Source: Hymenobacter sp. H14-R3
GTDB taxonomy: Bacteria; Bacteroidota; Bacteroidia; Cytophagales; Hymenobacteraceae
Assembly: GCF_030063445.1 (NCBI RefSeq)
Contig: NZ_JASITD010000003.1
Span: 62,001-126,000 of the forward strand
DNA: 64,000 bases
Direction: 5' to 3'
A program made the position numbers and the translations under genes. The notes beneath the pieces are model-generated. The model did no database searches, was not told the DNA's origin, and saw only the letters and a list, made by a program, of their open reading frames with translations. Every line of letters starts with the position of its first letter. Within the stretch, counting starts at the first letter, position 1. Shown piece after piece: positions 31,974 to 39,530 of this stretch.

Positions 31974-32803
31974 AAATGCCGCACAATATTCCTAAAAATC
32001 GCCAGCCCCTCCCCCTCGTCTGTCAACTCCCCACGCCGCTTCCTCACCCCCCAATCGGGATGATTACACCCCGCCAGATACGCCTCCGGGTGCGGCATCA
32101 GCCCAAAAATATGCCCCGTAGGGTCACACAACCCGGCGCAATTAAGGTCCGCGCCATTCGGATTAAGGGGGTAGGTGCCGGTTTCCAAATCATCATGCCC
32201 GGCATAAGTCAGGCAGTTTAACCCCTGAGCCACAATGCGTTCACGAGTAGCCGCGTCGGGCACTACCAGGCGGCCTTCGCCGTGGCGCACGGGCACCTCA
32301 AACGACGTCAGACCTTTCAGGAAGGGCGTTTTAGCCAGCGGGTTCACCGCGAGTCGCACCCAGCGGTCTTCGTAGCGGCCCGATGCGTTGTGCGTCAGCG
32401 TCACTTCGGGCTCGAAGTTGCCGCCCAGGTTGGGCAGCAGGCCCAGCTTCACCAGCACCTGGAAGCCGTTGCAGATGCCCAGCACAAACTTGCCGGCGGC
32501 CACAAACTCGCGGATATCACTGAGCAGCGTGCGGCCCTCGGGGCCGGTCTGGCGGTAGCGCAGCTTGTTGGCCAGCACCACGCCCGAACCCAGGTCGTCG
32601 CCGAACGAAAAGCCGCCCGGAAAATTCAGAATATCAAAGTCGTGGATGCTCACCCGGCCGTGCAGCACCTCGTTGAGGTGCACGATGGTGGGCACGCCGC
32701 CCGCCAGGCGGTAGGCGGCGGCCATTTCCTCTTCGCAATTGATGCCGAAGCCGGTTAAAATCAACGCCTTGGGCGCTGCTTGCTCGTGTTCTGCCATTGC
32801 CAT
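31469..32803 (-). CDS. purQ: FGAM synthase glutaminase subunit PurQ fused to a DUF559 nuclease domain
   Basis: 444 aa. Residues 1-276 are PurQ, a class I glutaminase: ALILTGFGINCEEEM at the start, NFPGGFSFGDDLGSGVV, nucleophile Cys in FVLGICNGFQVL, and GLMPHPEAY. It feeds ammonia to PurL, encoded 31 bp upstream. Residues 277-294 are translated repeat, and 341-444 form a DUF559 domain (RKEPTPADNELWQAVRG, RRQHAIGGYIADF, IIELDGGIHQ, YRVIRFSNEQV) of the Vsr-like PD-(D/E)xK group. Normal PurQ stops near residue 276. The fused tail may be tolerated, or the nuclease may also be made from an internal start such as Met341. Confidence 0.85.
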   Translation of the reverse strand: MAMAEHEQAAPKALILTGFGINCEEEMAAAYRLAGGVPTIVHLNEVLHGRVSIHDFDILNFPGGFSFGDDLGSGVVLANKLRYRQTGPEGRTLLSDIREFVAAGKFVLGICNGFQVLVKLGLLPNLGGNFEPEVTLTHNASGRYEDRWVRLAVNPLAKTPFLKGLTSFEVPVRHGEGRLVVPDAATRERIVAQGLNCLTYAGHDDLETGTYPLNPNGADLNCAGLCDPTGHIFGLMPHPEAYLAGCNHPDWGVRKRRGELTDEGEGLAIFRNIVRHLQPHPPAPSPAGEGEPDDSFLVEEGRPHYERRARREEGLVTSIADDVFTADGSKWDALKQYSRQMRKEPTPADNELWQAVRGQKLGVAIRRQHAIGGYIADFVSLADKLIIELDGGIHQDPEQADYDQGRTQALAELGYRVIRFSNEQVVNSLPAVLQEISANLHPTK

Positions 32804-32834
32804 TTACCTTACTAACGTACTAGCTATTTGGTAC

Positions 32835-35800
32835 TTATGAATGTAGTGCAGTTGCCGGCTCCAGGCCAATCGTTTGGTTAACGGGGCCGTTGGTCCAGGC
32901 GGCGCGCAAGTCGGTGGTATTCAGGCGCAGTAGCTCGGTGGCCTGGTGGCGCACGCGCAGCTGGCCATCGGCCGTGACGCGGCCCAGGCGGGTGGCGCGG
33001 TCCTCCAGAATGCTCTCGAAGGCGACCACGTCTTCAGGCGCTACGCTTACCACAAAGCGCGAGTGCGACTCGCTGAATAACAGCGCGTTCACTGATAGCT
33101 CGGCGGGTAGAGCGCTCAGGTCGAGTTCGGCCCCGAGGCCGTCGCGGCCGAAGGTGCATTCGGCCAGCGTCACGGCGAGGCCGCCGTCGCTGAGGTCGTG
33201 GCTGCTTTGGATGAGCTCCTGGTCGTTGGCCTCGCCCACGAGGGTGTAGAGGGCCTTGGCCTTGGCAAAATCAACCTTGGGCACGTTGGCCCCCAGCTCG
33301 TTGTAAAGCTGGTAGAACTCCGAGCCACCCAGTTCATCGTAAGTTTCGCCGAGCAGGTAAATCACGTCGTCGGCCTGCTTGAAATCGGAGGTAACTACCT
33401 GACGTACATCGGCTACCTTAGCCGTCATGGAGTAGAGGACCGTGGGCGGCACCGAGATTTTTACCCCGTCGGCCTTGAAGTCGTTCTTCATCGAATCCTT
33501 GCCGCTGGTGAGCGGGATGCAGTAGGCGGCGCAGGCGTCGCGCAGGGCCTGGCACATCTGCACCAGCTTGGCGAGTTTCTGCTTGCCATCGGGGTTAATG
33601 AGGGGGTCGTAAACCGAGTCGGGCACGCAGAAATTGTCGTTCACCGACCAGAAGATATTGTCGCCCGGCGTGAGGTTGGGCAGCTTGCCGCCCACCGAAA
33701 TAATCTGCCGCACGGCCTCGTCAAACGAGCCGGCCGACATCTGGTAAGCGTCCAAATCGCCCATGCGGGGCAGAATGCCGTTGCTCACGGCCACGCCCTC
33801 CCAGCTCTCGAAATTGAAGCGCACCACGGCCGCGTCCTGCGGGGCCTGGCCGGTGGCGCCCATGAGGGGCTTCACAATGGTGCGGCCCTTCACCTCGTGG
33901 TCGTACTGCCGGATAACCGACTCGCGCGAGCAGATATTGAGCGAACCCAACAGCTTCAGCAACACGTCGTTATAATCCAGGGTAGCGGGTAGTTCAGGCT
34001 CCTGGGCAGCGGGCTTCACGTACTCGGCCAGCAGGGTTTTGCGCGGCACGCCCTCGTGCAGAAACTCCAGCGAAAGGCCGGCAATGGGCTTGCCATCATA
34101 CAGCACATCGAGCGAACCCTCGGCGTTGAAGAAGCCGATATCGGTCAATTCGACCTCCATTTCGCGACCCAGCGCCAGCAGCTCGTCGAGCTTGGCAGGC
34201 GCTACAGCGAGCGTGAAACGCTCCTGCGACTCACTCAGGAAAATCTCCCAGGGCTTGAGGCCGGGGTATTTGAGGGGCACTTTTTCGAGCTCCACCACCG
34301 CGCCGCCGGGGATGAGCGCCAACTCGCCCACGCTCGACGAGAGGCCGCCCGCGCCGTTGTCGGTGCTGCACCGGATGAGGCCGCGCCGGGTAGCAATAAT
34401 GAGGAAGTCCATCGCCAGCTTTTGGGTGATGGGCGAGCCGATTTGCACGGCCGTGGCGGGCGCGGCTTCGTCCAGCTCGATGCTGCTGAACGTCGCGCCG
34501 TGGATGCCGTCCTTGCCCACCCGGCCGCCGGCCATGATGATGCGGTCGCCGGGCAAAATGACCTTTTCCCAGCTGTCCTGGCCGTCCAGCTGCATGGGCA
34601 TTACCGCGCCGGTGCCGCAGTACACGAGTGGCTTGCCACGGTAGCGGTCGTCGAAAATGATGGCGCCGTTCACCGTGGGCACGCCCGACTTATTGCCGCC
34701 GTCCTCTATGCCCTTGCGCACGCCTTCAAATATGCGGCGCGGGTGCAGTTGGCCGGTCAGCAAAGGCCCGTCGTAGTTGGGGTTGCCGAAGCACAACACG
34801 TTGGTATTGAACAACAAGCGCGCGCCACCAATGCCAGTGGCCAGCGGGTCGCGGTTGTTGCCCAAAATGCCGGTGATGGCCCCGCCGTAGGGGTCGATGG
34901 CCGAGGGCGAGTTGTGGGTTTCGACCTTCCACACGAACAGCGACTCGGGGTTGATGCGCACCGCGCCGGCATTGTCCGAAAACACCTTGATGAGCCAGTC
35001 GTTGCCGTTGGCCCGCAGCTGCCTATCTACCTCACTGGTAGCGCCTTTGATGAAGGTTTTAAACAACCCGTCAATCTCTTCCTCGGCACCCGTTTCCAGG
35101 TTTTTATACTTGATGAGGGCGCTGAATTCCTTGTGCTTGCAGTGCTCCGACCAGGTTTGGGCCAGTATTTCCAACTCGCAGTCGGTGGGGTCGGCCGGCA
35201 GGCCCTGCCCTACCCGCTCCTCGCGCAGCGCCGCCTGGGCGTAGTGGTCGCGGATGGCCTGCATTTCGGGCAGGTTGAGGGCGTACACGTTGTCCTTGCT
35301 GAGCTGCAAAAGCTGCTCGTCGCTGAGGCCGCTGAGCACGATGGTTTCGGTACGGGCGTCGGCGCCGCCGCCGGGGCGCGGGGTGTAGTCGCGCAGGCCG
35401 TCGGCTACCGCGCCTACCTCGAAGCGGTTAATGAGCTTGTTACCAAGTAGTTCTTCAGCTATCCGGCGCAGGTCGGCGGCGGGCAGCGCCTGCTCGACCC
35501 AGTAGAGGCGCTTCGAGAAAATGTGCTGCGTGCGCGTGTCGATGGCCTCGTTGCGGAAGTCGCTGAGCGCGTTTTGGGCCGAGGTGCCTTCGTCGTCCGT
35601 CACGCCGGGGCCTTTGGCCACCAGAATGTAGCTCTGGAAGCCGGCGGGCGCGGCCAGCTCGTTGATGGCCACCGCGTGCAGCACGGGGTCTTGCAGGCAG
35701 GCGGCGGCGAAGTCGGCCACTTGCGAGGCCGTGAGGCCGGGGTAGCGCACGGCGTAGAGGGCCGCGCTGCGCACCTGGCCGGTGCGCAGGCCCAGGTGGC

Positions 35801-35888
35801 GGGCCGCGTCGGCGGCCACGCGCTGGCCGTCGCCGTCGTGGCGGCCGGGTTGCAGCGAAAGGAGGATGGAATGCTGGGTGGTTTCCAA
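32835..35888 (-). CDS. purL: phosphoribosylformylglycinamidine synthase, PurL with PurS-like N-terminus
   Basis: 1017 aa. No ATG exists upstream in frame, so TTG 35888 is the likely start. Residues 1-110 resemble PurS (SLQPGRHDGDGQRVAADAAR, KGPGVTDDEGTSAQNALSDF). The synthetase body has LAQTWSEHCKHKEF with the catalytic His, VETHNSPSAIDPYGGA, TGQLHPRRIFEGVRKGIEDG, GGRVGKDGIHGATFSS, and a second half (PLTSGKDSMKNDF, SSHDLSDGGLAVTLAEC). The glutaminase domain of the ~1300-aa type is absent and is supplied by PurQ downstream. It heads the purine run, 134 bp after pyrE. Confidence 0.9.
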   Translation of the reverse strand: METTQHSILLSLQPGRHDGDGQRVAADAARHLGLRTGQVRSAALYAVRYPGLTASQVADFAAACLQDPVLHAVAINELAAPAGFQSYILVAKGPGVTDDEGTSAQNALSDFRNEAIDTRTQHIFSKRLYWVEQALPAADLRRIAEELLGNKLINRFEVGAVADGLRDYTPRPGGGADARTETIVLSGLSDEQLLQLSKDNVYALNLPEMQAIRDHYAQAALREERVGQGLPADPTDCELEILAQTWSEHCKHKEFSALIKYKNLETGAEEEIDGLFKTFIKGATSEVDRQLRANGNDWLIKVFSDNAGAVRINPESLFVWKVETHNSPSAIDPYGGAITGILGNNRDPLATGIGGARLLFNTNVLCFGNPNYDGPLLTGQLHPRRIFEGVRKGIEDGGNKSGVPTVNGAIIFDDRYRGKPLVYCGTGAVMPMQLDGQDSWEKVILPGDRIIMAGGRVGKDGIHGATFSSIELDEAAPATAVQIGSPITQKLAMDFLIIATRRGLIRCSTDNGAGGLSSSVGELALIPGGAVVELEKVPLKYPGLKPWEIFLSESQERFTLAVAPAKLDELLALGREMEVELTDIGFFNAEGSLDVLYDGKPIAGLSLEFLHEGVPRKTLLAEYVKPAAQEPELPATLDYNDVLLKLLGSLNICSRESVIRQYDHEVKGRTIVKPLMGATGQAPQDAAVVRFNFESWEGVAVSNGILPRMGDLDAYQMSAGSFDEAVRQIISVGGKLPNLTPGDNIFWSVNDNFCVPDSVYDPLINPDGKQKLAKLVQMCQALRDACAAYCIPLTSGKDSMKNDFKADGVKISVPPTVLYSMTAKVADVRQVVTSDFKQADDVIYLLGETYDELGGSEFYQLYNELGANVPKVDFAKAKALYTLVGEANDQELIQSSHDLSDGGLAVTLAECTFGRDGLGAELDLSALPAELSVNALLFSESHSRFVVSVAPEDVVAFESILEDRATRLGRVTADGQLRVRHQATELLRLNTTDLRAAWTNGPVNQTIGLEPATALHS

Positions 35889-36022
35889 ATTAACTTTTGT
35901 CAGGCTGGCGAAGGGAGCATCTTATCACTGCTTCCTTCACCAGGTTTGCTAATCACCACGTTGCGAGTGTGATAAGGTCCTTCGCAAGCGTACGCCAGAT
36001 AAGGTTGACAGGTGGTAATGGA

Positions 36023-36649
36023 TTACTTCGAGTCCGGCCGACTGCCGGGCTTCACGGCCGGAATCCCGGCCAGGTGTTGCGGCACCGCATCGGCCGCAAA
36101 CACGGCCGCCTGCACCGGCAACAGGGCAAAGTTCGGGAACGGAAGCTCAGCTTTCCCATTGGTGCGGTCAATTAAGGACACCACTGCCAGCACTTCGACC
36201 CCCATTTTACCCAAAACCCGGGCTACTTCGAGGGTGCTTTTGCCGGTCGTAACTACGTCTTCAGCAATAACTACCCTTTCGCCAGGGGCCAACGTGAAGC
36301 CGCGCCGCAAAACCATTTCGCCAGTTGCGTCGCGCTCCGTAAAAAGCGACGGCACACCGAGCTGGCGGGCCAATTCGTAGCTCACCACCACGCCGCCCAT
36401 CGCGGGGCCAACCACTACATCAGGGTTAATGCCCGCGTCACGCAGGCGCTGAGCCAGCTCGGCCATCGCGGGCGCGGCCAGCTCGGGCTTGCGCAAAAAG
36501 CGGGCGCACTGCACGTAGGTATCGGAGTGCAGGCCCGACGACAATTTGAAGTGGCCGCTCAGGAGCGCGCCTTCGGCGCGCAGCTGCGCTTCGATGATGC
36601 TGGCGACTTCGGCGGGGGGCAGGCCGGGGGTGAGGGTGGTTGGGGTCAT
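36023..36649 (-). CDS. pyrE: orotate phosphoribosyltransferase
   Basis: 208 aa. The enzyme makes OMP from orotate and PRPP. The PRPP motif VVIAEDVVTTGKSTLEVARV is clear at about residues 118-137, and SGHFKLSSGLHSDTYVQCAR plus VVVGPAMGGVVVSYELARQL match the family N-terminal blocks. It is on the same strand as purL downstream and pyrF upstream, but a plus-strand gene intervenes before pyrF. Confidence 0.94.
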   Translation of the reverse strand: MTPTTLTPGLPPAEVASIIEAQLRAEGALLSGHFKLSSGLHSDTYVQCARFLRKPELAAPAMAELAQRLRDAGINPDVVVGPAMGGVVVSYELARQLGVPSLFTERDATGEMVLRRGFTLAPGERVVIAEDVVTTGKSTLEVARVLGKMGVEVLAVVSLIDRTNGKAELPFPNFALLPVQAAVFAADAVPQHLAGIPAVKPGSRPDSK

Positions 36650-36712
36650 TCTGTAAAGCTGTTAATCTGTCCTTTGCGAGCAAGTACTTTGCACACTCGT
36701 TAATCATCATCT

Positions 36713-37006
36713 ATGAAACTCAGTCATTCCGTCAGCGGTGCCCTTCGCACATTTTCCTACTTTATGGCCAGTGGCACACACTACTATTTGGAGGACATTG
36801 ATTACTTGAGCTTATATGGGGAGAATCCGAGTGAAGTTGAAATGGCCTACGCCATTTTTGCCAATGTGCTGGAGTTTGATGCCCAAGGGGAAGTCACAAA
36901 TGAAGACCATGCCACGCTACGCGCTACGCAGTACATCCGCCATTTTCTGGATAGGTCCTACCAGGTAGAGCCTCCATTTGCTGGTTGGGAGACAGCGCTT
37001 CATTAG
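36713..37006 (+). CDS. AT-rich small hypothetical protein
   Basis: 97 aa, MKLSHSVSGALRTFSYFMAS at the start, acidic in the middle (GENPSEVEMAYAIFANVLEF), no signal or membrane segment. The lower GC, the plus orientation inside a minus-strand pyrimidine pair, and tight fit between pyrE and pyrF starts and stops suggest an inserted gene. I cannot assign a family. TACTTTGC about 30 bp upstream is similar to a Bacteroidota -7 box. Confidence 0.5.
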   Translation: MKLSHSVSGALRTFSYFMASGTHYYLEDIDYLSLYGENPSEVEMAYAIFANVLEFDAQGEVTNEDHATLRATQYIRHFLDRSYQVEPPFAGWETALH

Positions 37007-37031
37007 TTTTTAATTCATAAATCTCTATTTA

Positions 37032-37787
37032 TCAGGTAGTTACCGGCCGGTGTTCGTTTATTTCATTCATCAATTCCCGCGCCGCGTCCGCCGCATCCTC
37101 CGCCTGCCAGATGCTGCGCGAGGCGTTAATCAGCAGCCCCGTCCCATCGGCAAATAGCCCGGCGGCCAGCACGGCCGCCAGGTCGCCGCCCTGCGCGCCG
37201 ATGCCGGGCACCAGAAACCACTGCGTGGGGCACAGCCGCCGCAGACGGCCCAGCGCTGCCGAATCGGTAGCGCCGGCCACGAGGCCAATATTGCCGTGGG
37301 TGGCGTCGAGGTCGGCCAGCATTTTAGCGGTAAAATCGCTCACGGACTCGCCGTTTTGCAGCACGGCATCCTGCACTACCGACCGGTTGGAGGTCTTCGC
37401 CAGGGCGAACACGAACTTGCCGGGGCGGGCGAAGGGCACCACCGCATCGGCCCCCATGTAGGGGTTCACAGTCACGGCATCGGCCCCCACTATGTCGTAG
37501 GCAAACTGCGCGTAGTGCATGGCCGTGTTGGCGATGTCGCCAAACTTGCCATCCAGAATAACCGGAATGCCCTCGGGCACGGCGGCCACCACCTGGCGCA
37601 GCAGCTGCGTGCCGTTGCCCCGGCTCAGAAAAAAGGCCAGGTTGGGCTTGAAGGCGGCGGCGTAGGGCGCGGTTTCGGCAATGAGCTGCGGCAGGCGGCG
37701 CGTCACTTCTTCGTCGGAGCCGGTGGGGTCGAGGCCCACGCAGAGCAGCGTATTAGCCTGGGCAACGCGATTAAGGAGCTTTTGCAT
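37032..37787 (-). CDS. pyrF: orotidine-5'-phosphate decarboxylase (type 2)
   Basis: 251 aa. It converts OMP to UMP. The catalytic block is VILDGKFGDIANTAMHYA (the D-x-K-x-x-D-I pattern), and the N-terminus NTLLCVGLDPTGSDE holds the first ligand Asp. FKPNLAFFLSRG and LVPGIGAQGGDL (phosphate loop) fit the PyrF type 2 group. Residues ASRSIWQAED near the end are also typical. It is followed by the 36713 gene and pyrE. Confidence 0.92.
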   Translation of the reverse strand: MQKLLNRVAQANTLLCVGLDPTGSDEEVTRRLPQLIAETAPYAAAFKPNLAFFLSRGNGTQLLRQVVAAVPEGIPVILDGKFGDIANTAMHYAQFAYDIVGADAVTVNPYMGADAVVPFARPGKFVFALAKTSNRSVVQDAVLQNGESVSDFTAKMLADLDATHGNIGLVAGATDSAALGRLRRLCPTQWFLVPGIGAQGGDLAAVLAAGLFADGTGLLINASRSIWQAEDAADAARELMNEINEHRPVTT

Positions 37788-37790
37788 GGC

Positions 37791-37866
37791 GTAGCGCGGA
37801 CTTTCAGTCCGCGATGGGTTGGACTAGATTGGGCTGGGTTACTCGCGGACTAAAAGTCCGCGCTAC
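37791..37866. repeat. palindrome upstream of pyrF
   Basis: GTAGCGCGGACTTTCAGTCC (37791 on) pairs with its near-inverse ending GTCCGCGCTAC (37866), 24-bp arms with one mismatch. Each arm holds a small inner palindrome GGACTTT-AGTCC. It starts 4 bp upstream of the pyrF start codon. Confidence 0.88.
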
Positions 37867-37892
37867 ATCGCGCTACGAACCGGGTAAAAACA

Positions 37893-37920
37893 AAAGCGCC
37901 CGGCGTGGGCCGGGCGCTTC
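37893..37920 (-). terminator. terminator of the AsnRS-like gene
   Basis: On the minus strand GAAGCGCCCGGC pairs with GCCGGGCGCTT around CCAC and is followed by TTTGTTTTTA. It lies 13 bp after the stop of the gene at 37933-38982. Confidence 0.85.
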
Positions 37921-37932
37921 GCAGTCAGCAGC

Positions 37933-38982
37933 TTAGATAACGTTCTCGCGGTTAATCAGGAAGGGCACGCACTCGCGGATGTCCGTCTGACCCAAGATGA
38001 ACTGGGCTACGCGGGCCATCCCGACGCCGGCACCCGAGTGCAGCTGCACGTCGTGCTCCTCGTGGAAGCTCAGGTACCACTCGAAATCTTCGAGCTTCAT
38101 GCCCTGGCGGATGAGGCCGGCCAGCATCGAACTGGTTTCCAGCTTATGGCGCAGCTTGGCCCCGTCAAACTCGCGCTCGGCCGAACCAGCCGACTCGCCG
38201 GCCAGCGGCAGCAACAGGTCAGACGAGTTTACCACGCGGGGGTCGTCGTCGTTGTTGCGCATGTTGAAGAACTTGATGTCGGCCGGGTAGTGGGTGATGA
38301 AGATGGGGCCCTCCAGCTCGGTGAGGCGGTTCTCTTCTTCAGCGCCCAGGTCATCGCCCCACTGCAGGTCGGGGAAACCGTTCGGCTTCAGCAGCTCAAC
38401 GGCGTCGGCGTAGGTCATGCGCTTGAAGGTCAGGTCGATGATGTCCTGCGCATCGCGGCCAAACAGGGCCAGCTCCTTGGCGCACTTGGTAGCCACTTCG
38501 CGGCAAGCCGTGTGCACGATGCCAGCCAGGTGGCCCAGCAGCTCGTCGAGGTCACCTACGTGCTCGATTTCAAACAGCGTGAACTGCGCCAGGCGGCGGT
38601 TGTCGGCGTTCAGCTCCTTGCGGAAGCTCTGGATTTCGCCGCACACGCGGCCGCCTTCCACGGCCTGGGTCAGCATCTCGATGTAGAGCTGGTTGCTCTG
38701 GGGCAGAAACATCTTCTTGCCATCGTACCAGTCGAGGGTAAACAGGGTATCCGTGTTTTCGCAAGCACCCGTAACACCCACAATATGAGGCATGTTGTGG
38801 ATAGTTACGAAGCCCTGCTCCTCGCAGTACTTGCGGGCACCGCGCATCATCGAATCCCACACCTTGATAACGGCCATCCGCTTGGGGTCGGTGCTCAGGT
38901 TGCGGTTGCCAGCGTGGGCAGATTTAGCGGTCGAAGACAACGTAGCGGCGGCTACTTTCGGGGAAAGCGTGTTGGTATCCAT
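37933..38982 (-). CDS. AsnRS-like class II synthetase core lacking the anticodon-binding domain; candidate asparagine synthetase
   Basis: 349 aa. It is a class II aaRS catalytic domain of the Asp/Asn group: GFVTIHNMPHIVGVTGACEN, LPQSNQLYIEMLTQAVEGGR, motif 2 SFRKELNADNRRLAQFTLFE, and motif 3 GAGVGMARVAQFILGQTDIRE. Full AsnRS has ~460 aa with an N-terminal OB-fold; here only ~30 unlike residues precede the core. AsnRS paralogs of this shape (archaeal AS-AR) make asparagine from aspartate, so I infer an amino-acid biosynthetic role, not tRNA charging. The upstream attenuator-like leader fits that idea. Misannotation as AsnRS is likely in databases. Confidence 0.65.
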   Translation of the reverse strand: MDTNTLSPKVAAATLSSTAKSAHAGNRNLSTDPKRMAVIKVWDSMMRGARKYCEEQGFVTIHNMPHIVGVTGACENTDTLFTLDWYDGKKMFLPQSNQLYIEMLTQAVEGGRVCGEIQSFRKELNADNRRLAQFTLFEIEHVGDLDELLGHLAGIVHTACREVATKCAKELALFGRDAQDIIDLTFKRMTYADAVELLKPNGFPDLQWGDDLGAEEENRLTELEGPIFITHYPADIKFFNMRNNDDDPRVVNSSDLLLPLAGESAGSAEREFDGAKLRHKLETSSMLAGLIRQGMKLEDFEWYLSFHEEHDVQLHSGAGVGMARVAQFILGQTDIRECVPFLINRENVI

Positions 38983-39064
38983 ACTAGAGTTAAGGGGGAA
39001 TTTACAGTTAGTGAAAACTTGAAAAACCTGAAAACTTGAAAAACCTTACGCGCCGGCCGGGCAC

Positions 39065-39094
39065 AAAAAAACCGCTTCAAACGAATGAAGCGGT
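39065..39094 (-). terminator. leader terminator upstream of the AsnRS-like gene (candidate attenuator)
   Basis: On the minus strand ACCGCTTCA (39094-39086) pairs with TGAAGCGGT (39079-39071) around a 6-nt loop, followed by seven T. It is 83 bp before the start codon at 38982, inside the presumed 5' leader, and 3 bp after the stop of the leader ORF. Confidence 0.85.
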
Positions 39095-39097
39095 GAA

Positions 39098-39202
39098 TCA
39101 AAAAAACGAAACGAAAAACGAATCACAGAACGAATAAAAAACGGGGCCAACGGCCTTCCGGTCTTCTCGCAGAACGGCGGTTGGGGCCGTTCCGCGCATC
39201 AT
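39098..39202 (-). CDS. possible leader peptide of the AsnRS-like gene
   Basis: A 34-codon frame starts at two adjacent ATG codons (39202 and 39199): MMRGTAPTAV, then LREDRKAVGP, and an aromatic end VFYSFCDSFFVSFF. Its TGA lies just before the terminator stem. The frame stays open upstream to a GTG at 39226 (VNALNHQW), which would add two Asn codons, but that GTG is close to the predicted transcript start. Within the frame, GAACGG...CCGTTC and AACGGCC...GGCCGTT can form alternative hairpins, and GTTTTTT follows the second. Coding status is uncertain; it may be structured RNA only. Confidence 0.45.
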   Translation of the reverse strand: MMRGTAPTAVLREDRKAVGPVFYSFCDSFFVSFF

Positions 39203-39230
39203 CCACTGGTGGTTGAGTGCGTTCACAGTG

Positions 39231-39259
39231 CAAAATTACCAGTTTCTTTTTGGGGGCAA
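39231..39259 (-). promoter_or_regulatory. Bacteroidota-type promoter for the AsnRS-like gene leader
   Basis: On the minus strand TTG (39259-39257), 18-bp spacer, TAATTTTG (39238-39231), matching TAnnTTTG exactly. Transcription would start near 39224, giving a ~245-nt leader before the ATG at 38982. Confidence 0.65.
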
Positions 39260-39386
39260 TGTTATCATTCACAAAAAGCTTTTGGGCGATTTTTTTCAGC
39301 CCATTTTTTTCGGCGCTAACGTGGTCAGGAACACGTTTTTCGGGGCTTTCTCCAGTCCAAATTATTTTGACGAATTTTTAACTGCT

Positions 39387-39418
39387 TGCGCATCAGGCAG
39401 TAGCTACCGTAACTTTGG
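39387..39418 (+). promoter_or_regulatory. Bacteroidota-type promoter for a candidate small RNA
   Basis: TTG (39387-39389), 21-bp spacer, TAACTTTG (39411-39418), an exact TAnnTTTG. It points rightward with no protein gene on that strand before the terminator at 39477-39517. Confidence 0.55.
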
Positions 39419-39424
39419 CTCTTT

Positions 39425-39517
39425 ATTCCGCTAATGTGCCGGTAATCTAGCTACTGGCAGCTACGTGATTAGCCGCAAAAAAGCCCGCCGCATCTACCTG
39501 ATGCGGCGGGCTTTTTT
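39425..39517 (+). ncRNA. candidate ~93-nt small RNA
   Basis: The unit runs from the presumed start after TAACTTTG to a strong terminator. Inside, GGTAATCTAGCT (39441-39452) pairs with AGCTACGTGATTAGCC (39459-39474), leaving an ACTGGC loop and small bulges, then a short A-rich single strand, then the terminator stem. No ORF with a start codon fits. The terminator is shared with the convergent S1/P1 nuclease gene, so the promoter match is the main evidence. Confidence 0.45.
39477..39517. terminator. bidirectional intrinsic terminator
   Basis: AAAAAAGCCCGCCGCAT and ATGCGGCGGGCTTTTTT form a perfect 17-bp inverted repeat around CTACCTG. It serves the nuclease gene (minus strand, stop at 39531) and any transcript from 39425 on the plus strand. 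Confidence 0.92.
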
Positions 39518-39530
39518 GCGGCGCGGCGGC

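Noticed and set aside
31469-32803. PurQ-DUF559 as a sequencing or assembly error
   Set aside because: The frame is continuous through the repeat, and the matching inverted repeat on the far side makes insertion a better explanation. A single frameshift in the G-run cannot be wholly excluded.
35880-35930. Missing N-terminus of PurL due to truncation
   Set aside because: The frame lacks ATG but the PurS-like part starts right after TTG 35888, so an alternative start is more likely than truncation.
39213-39434. 73-codon plus-strand frame
   Set aside because: It overlaps two promoters and the asparagine leader, has Phe-rich composition of AT-rich spacer, and no family features.
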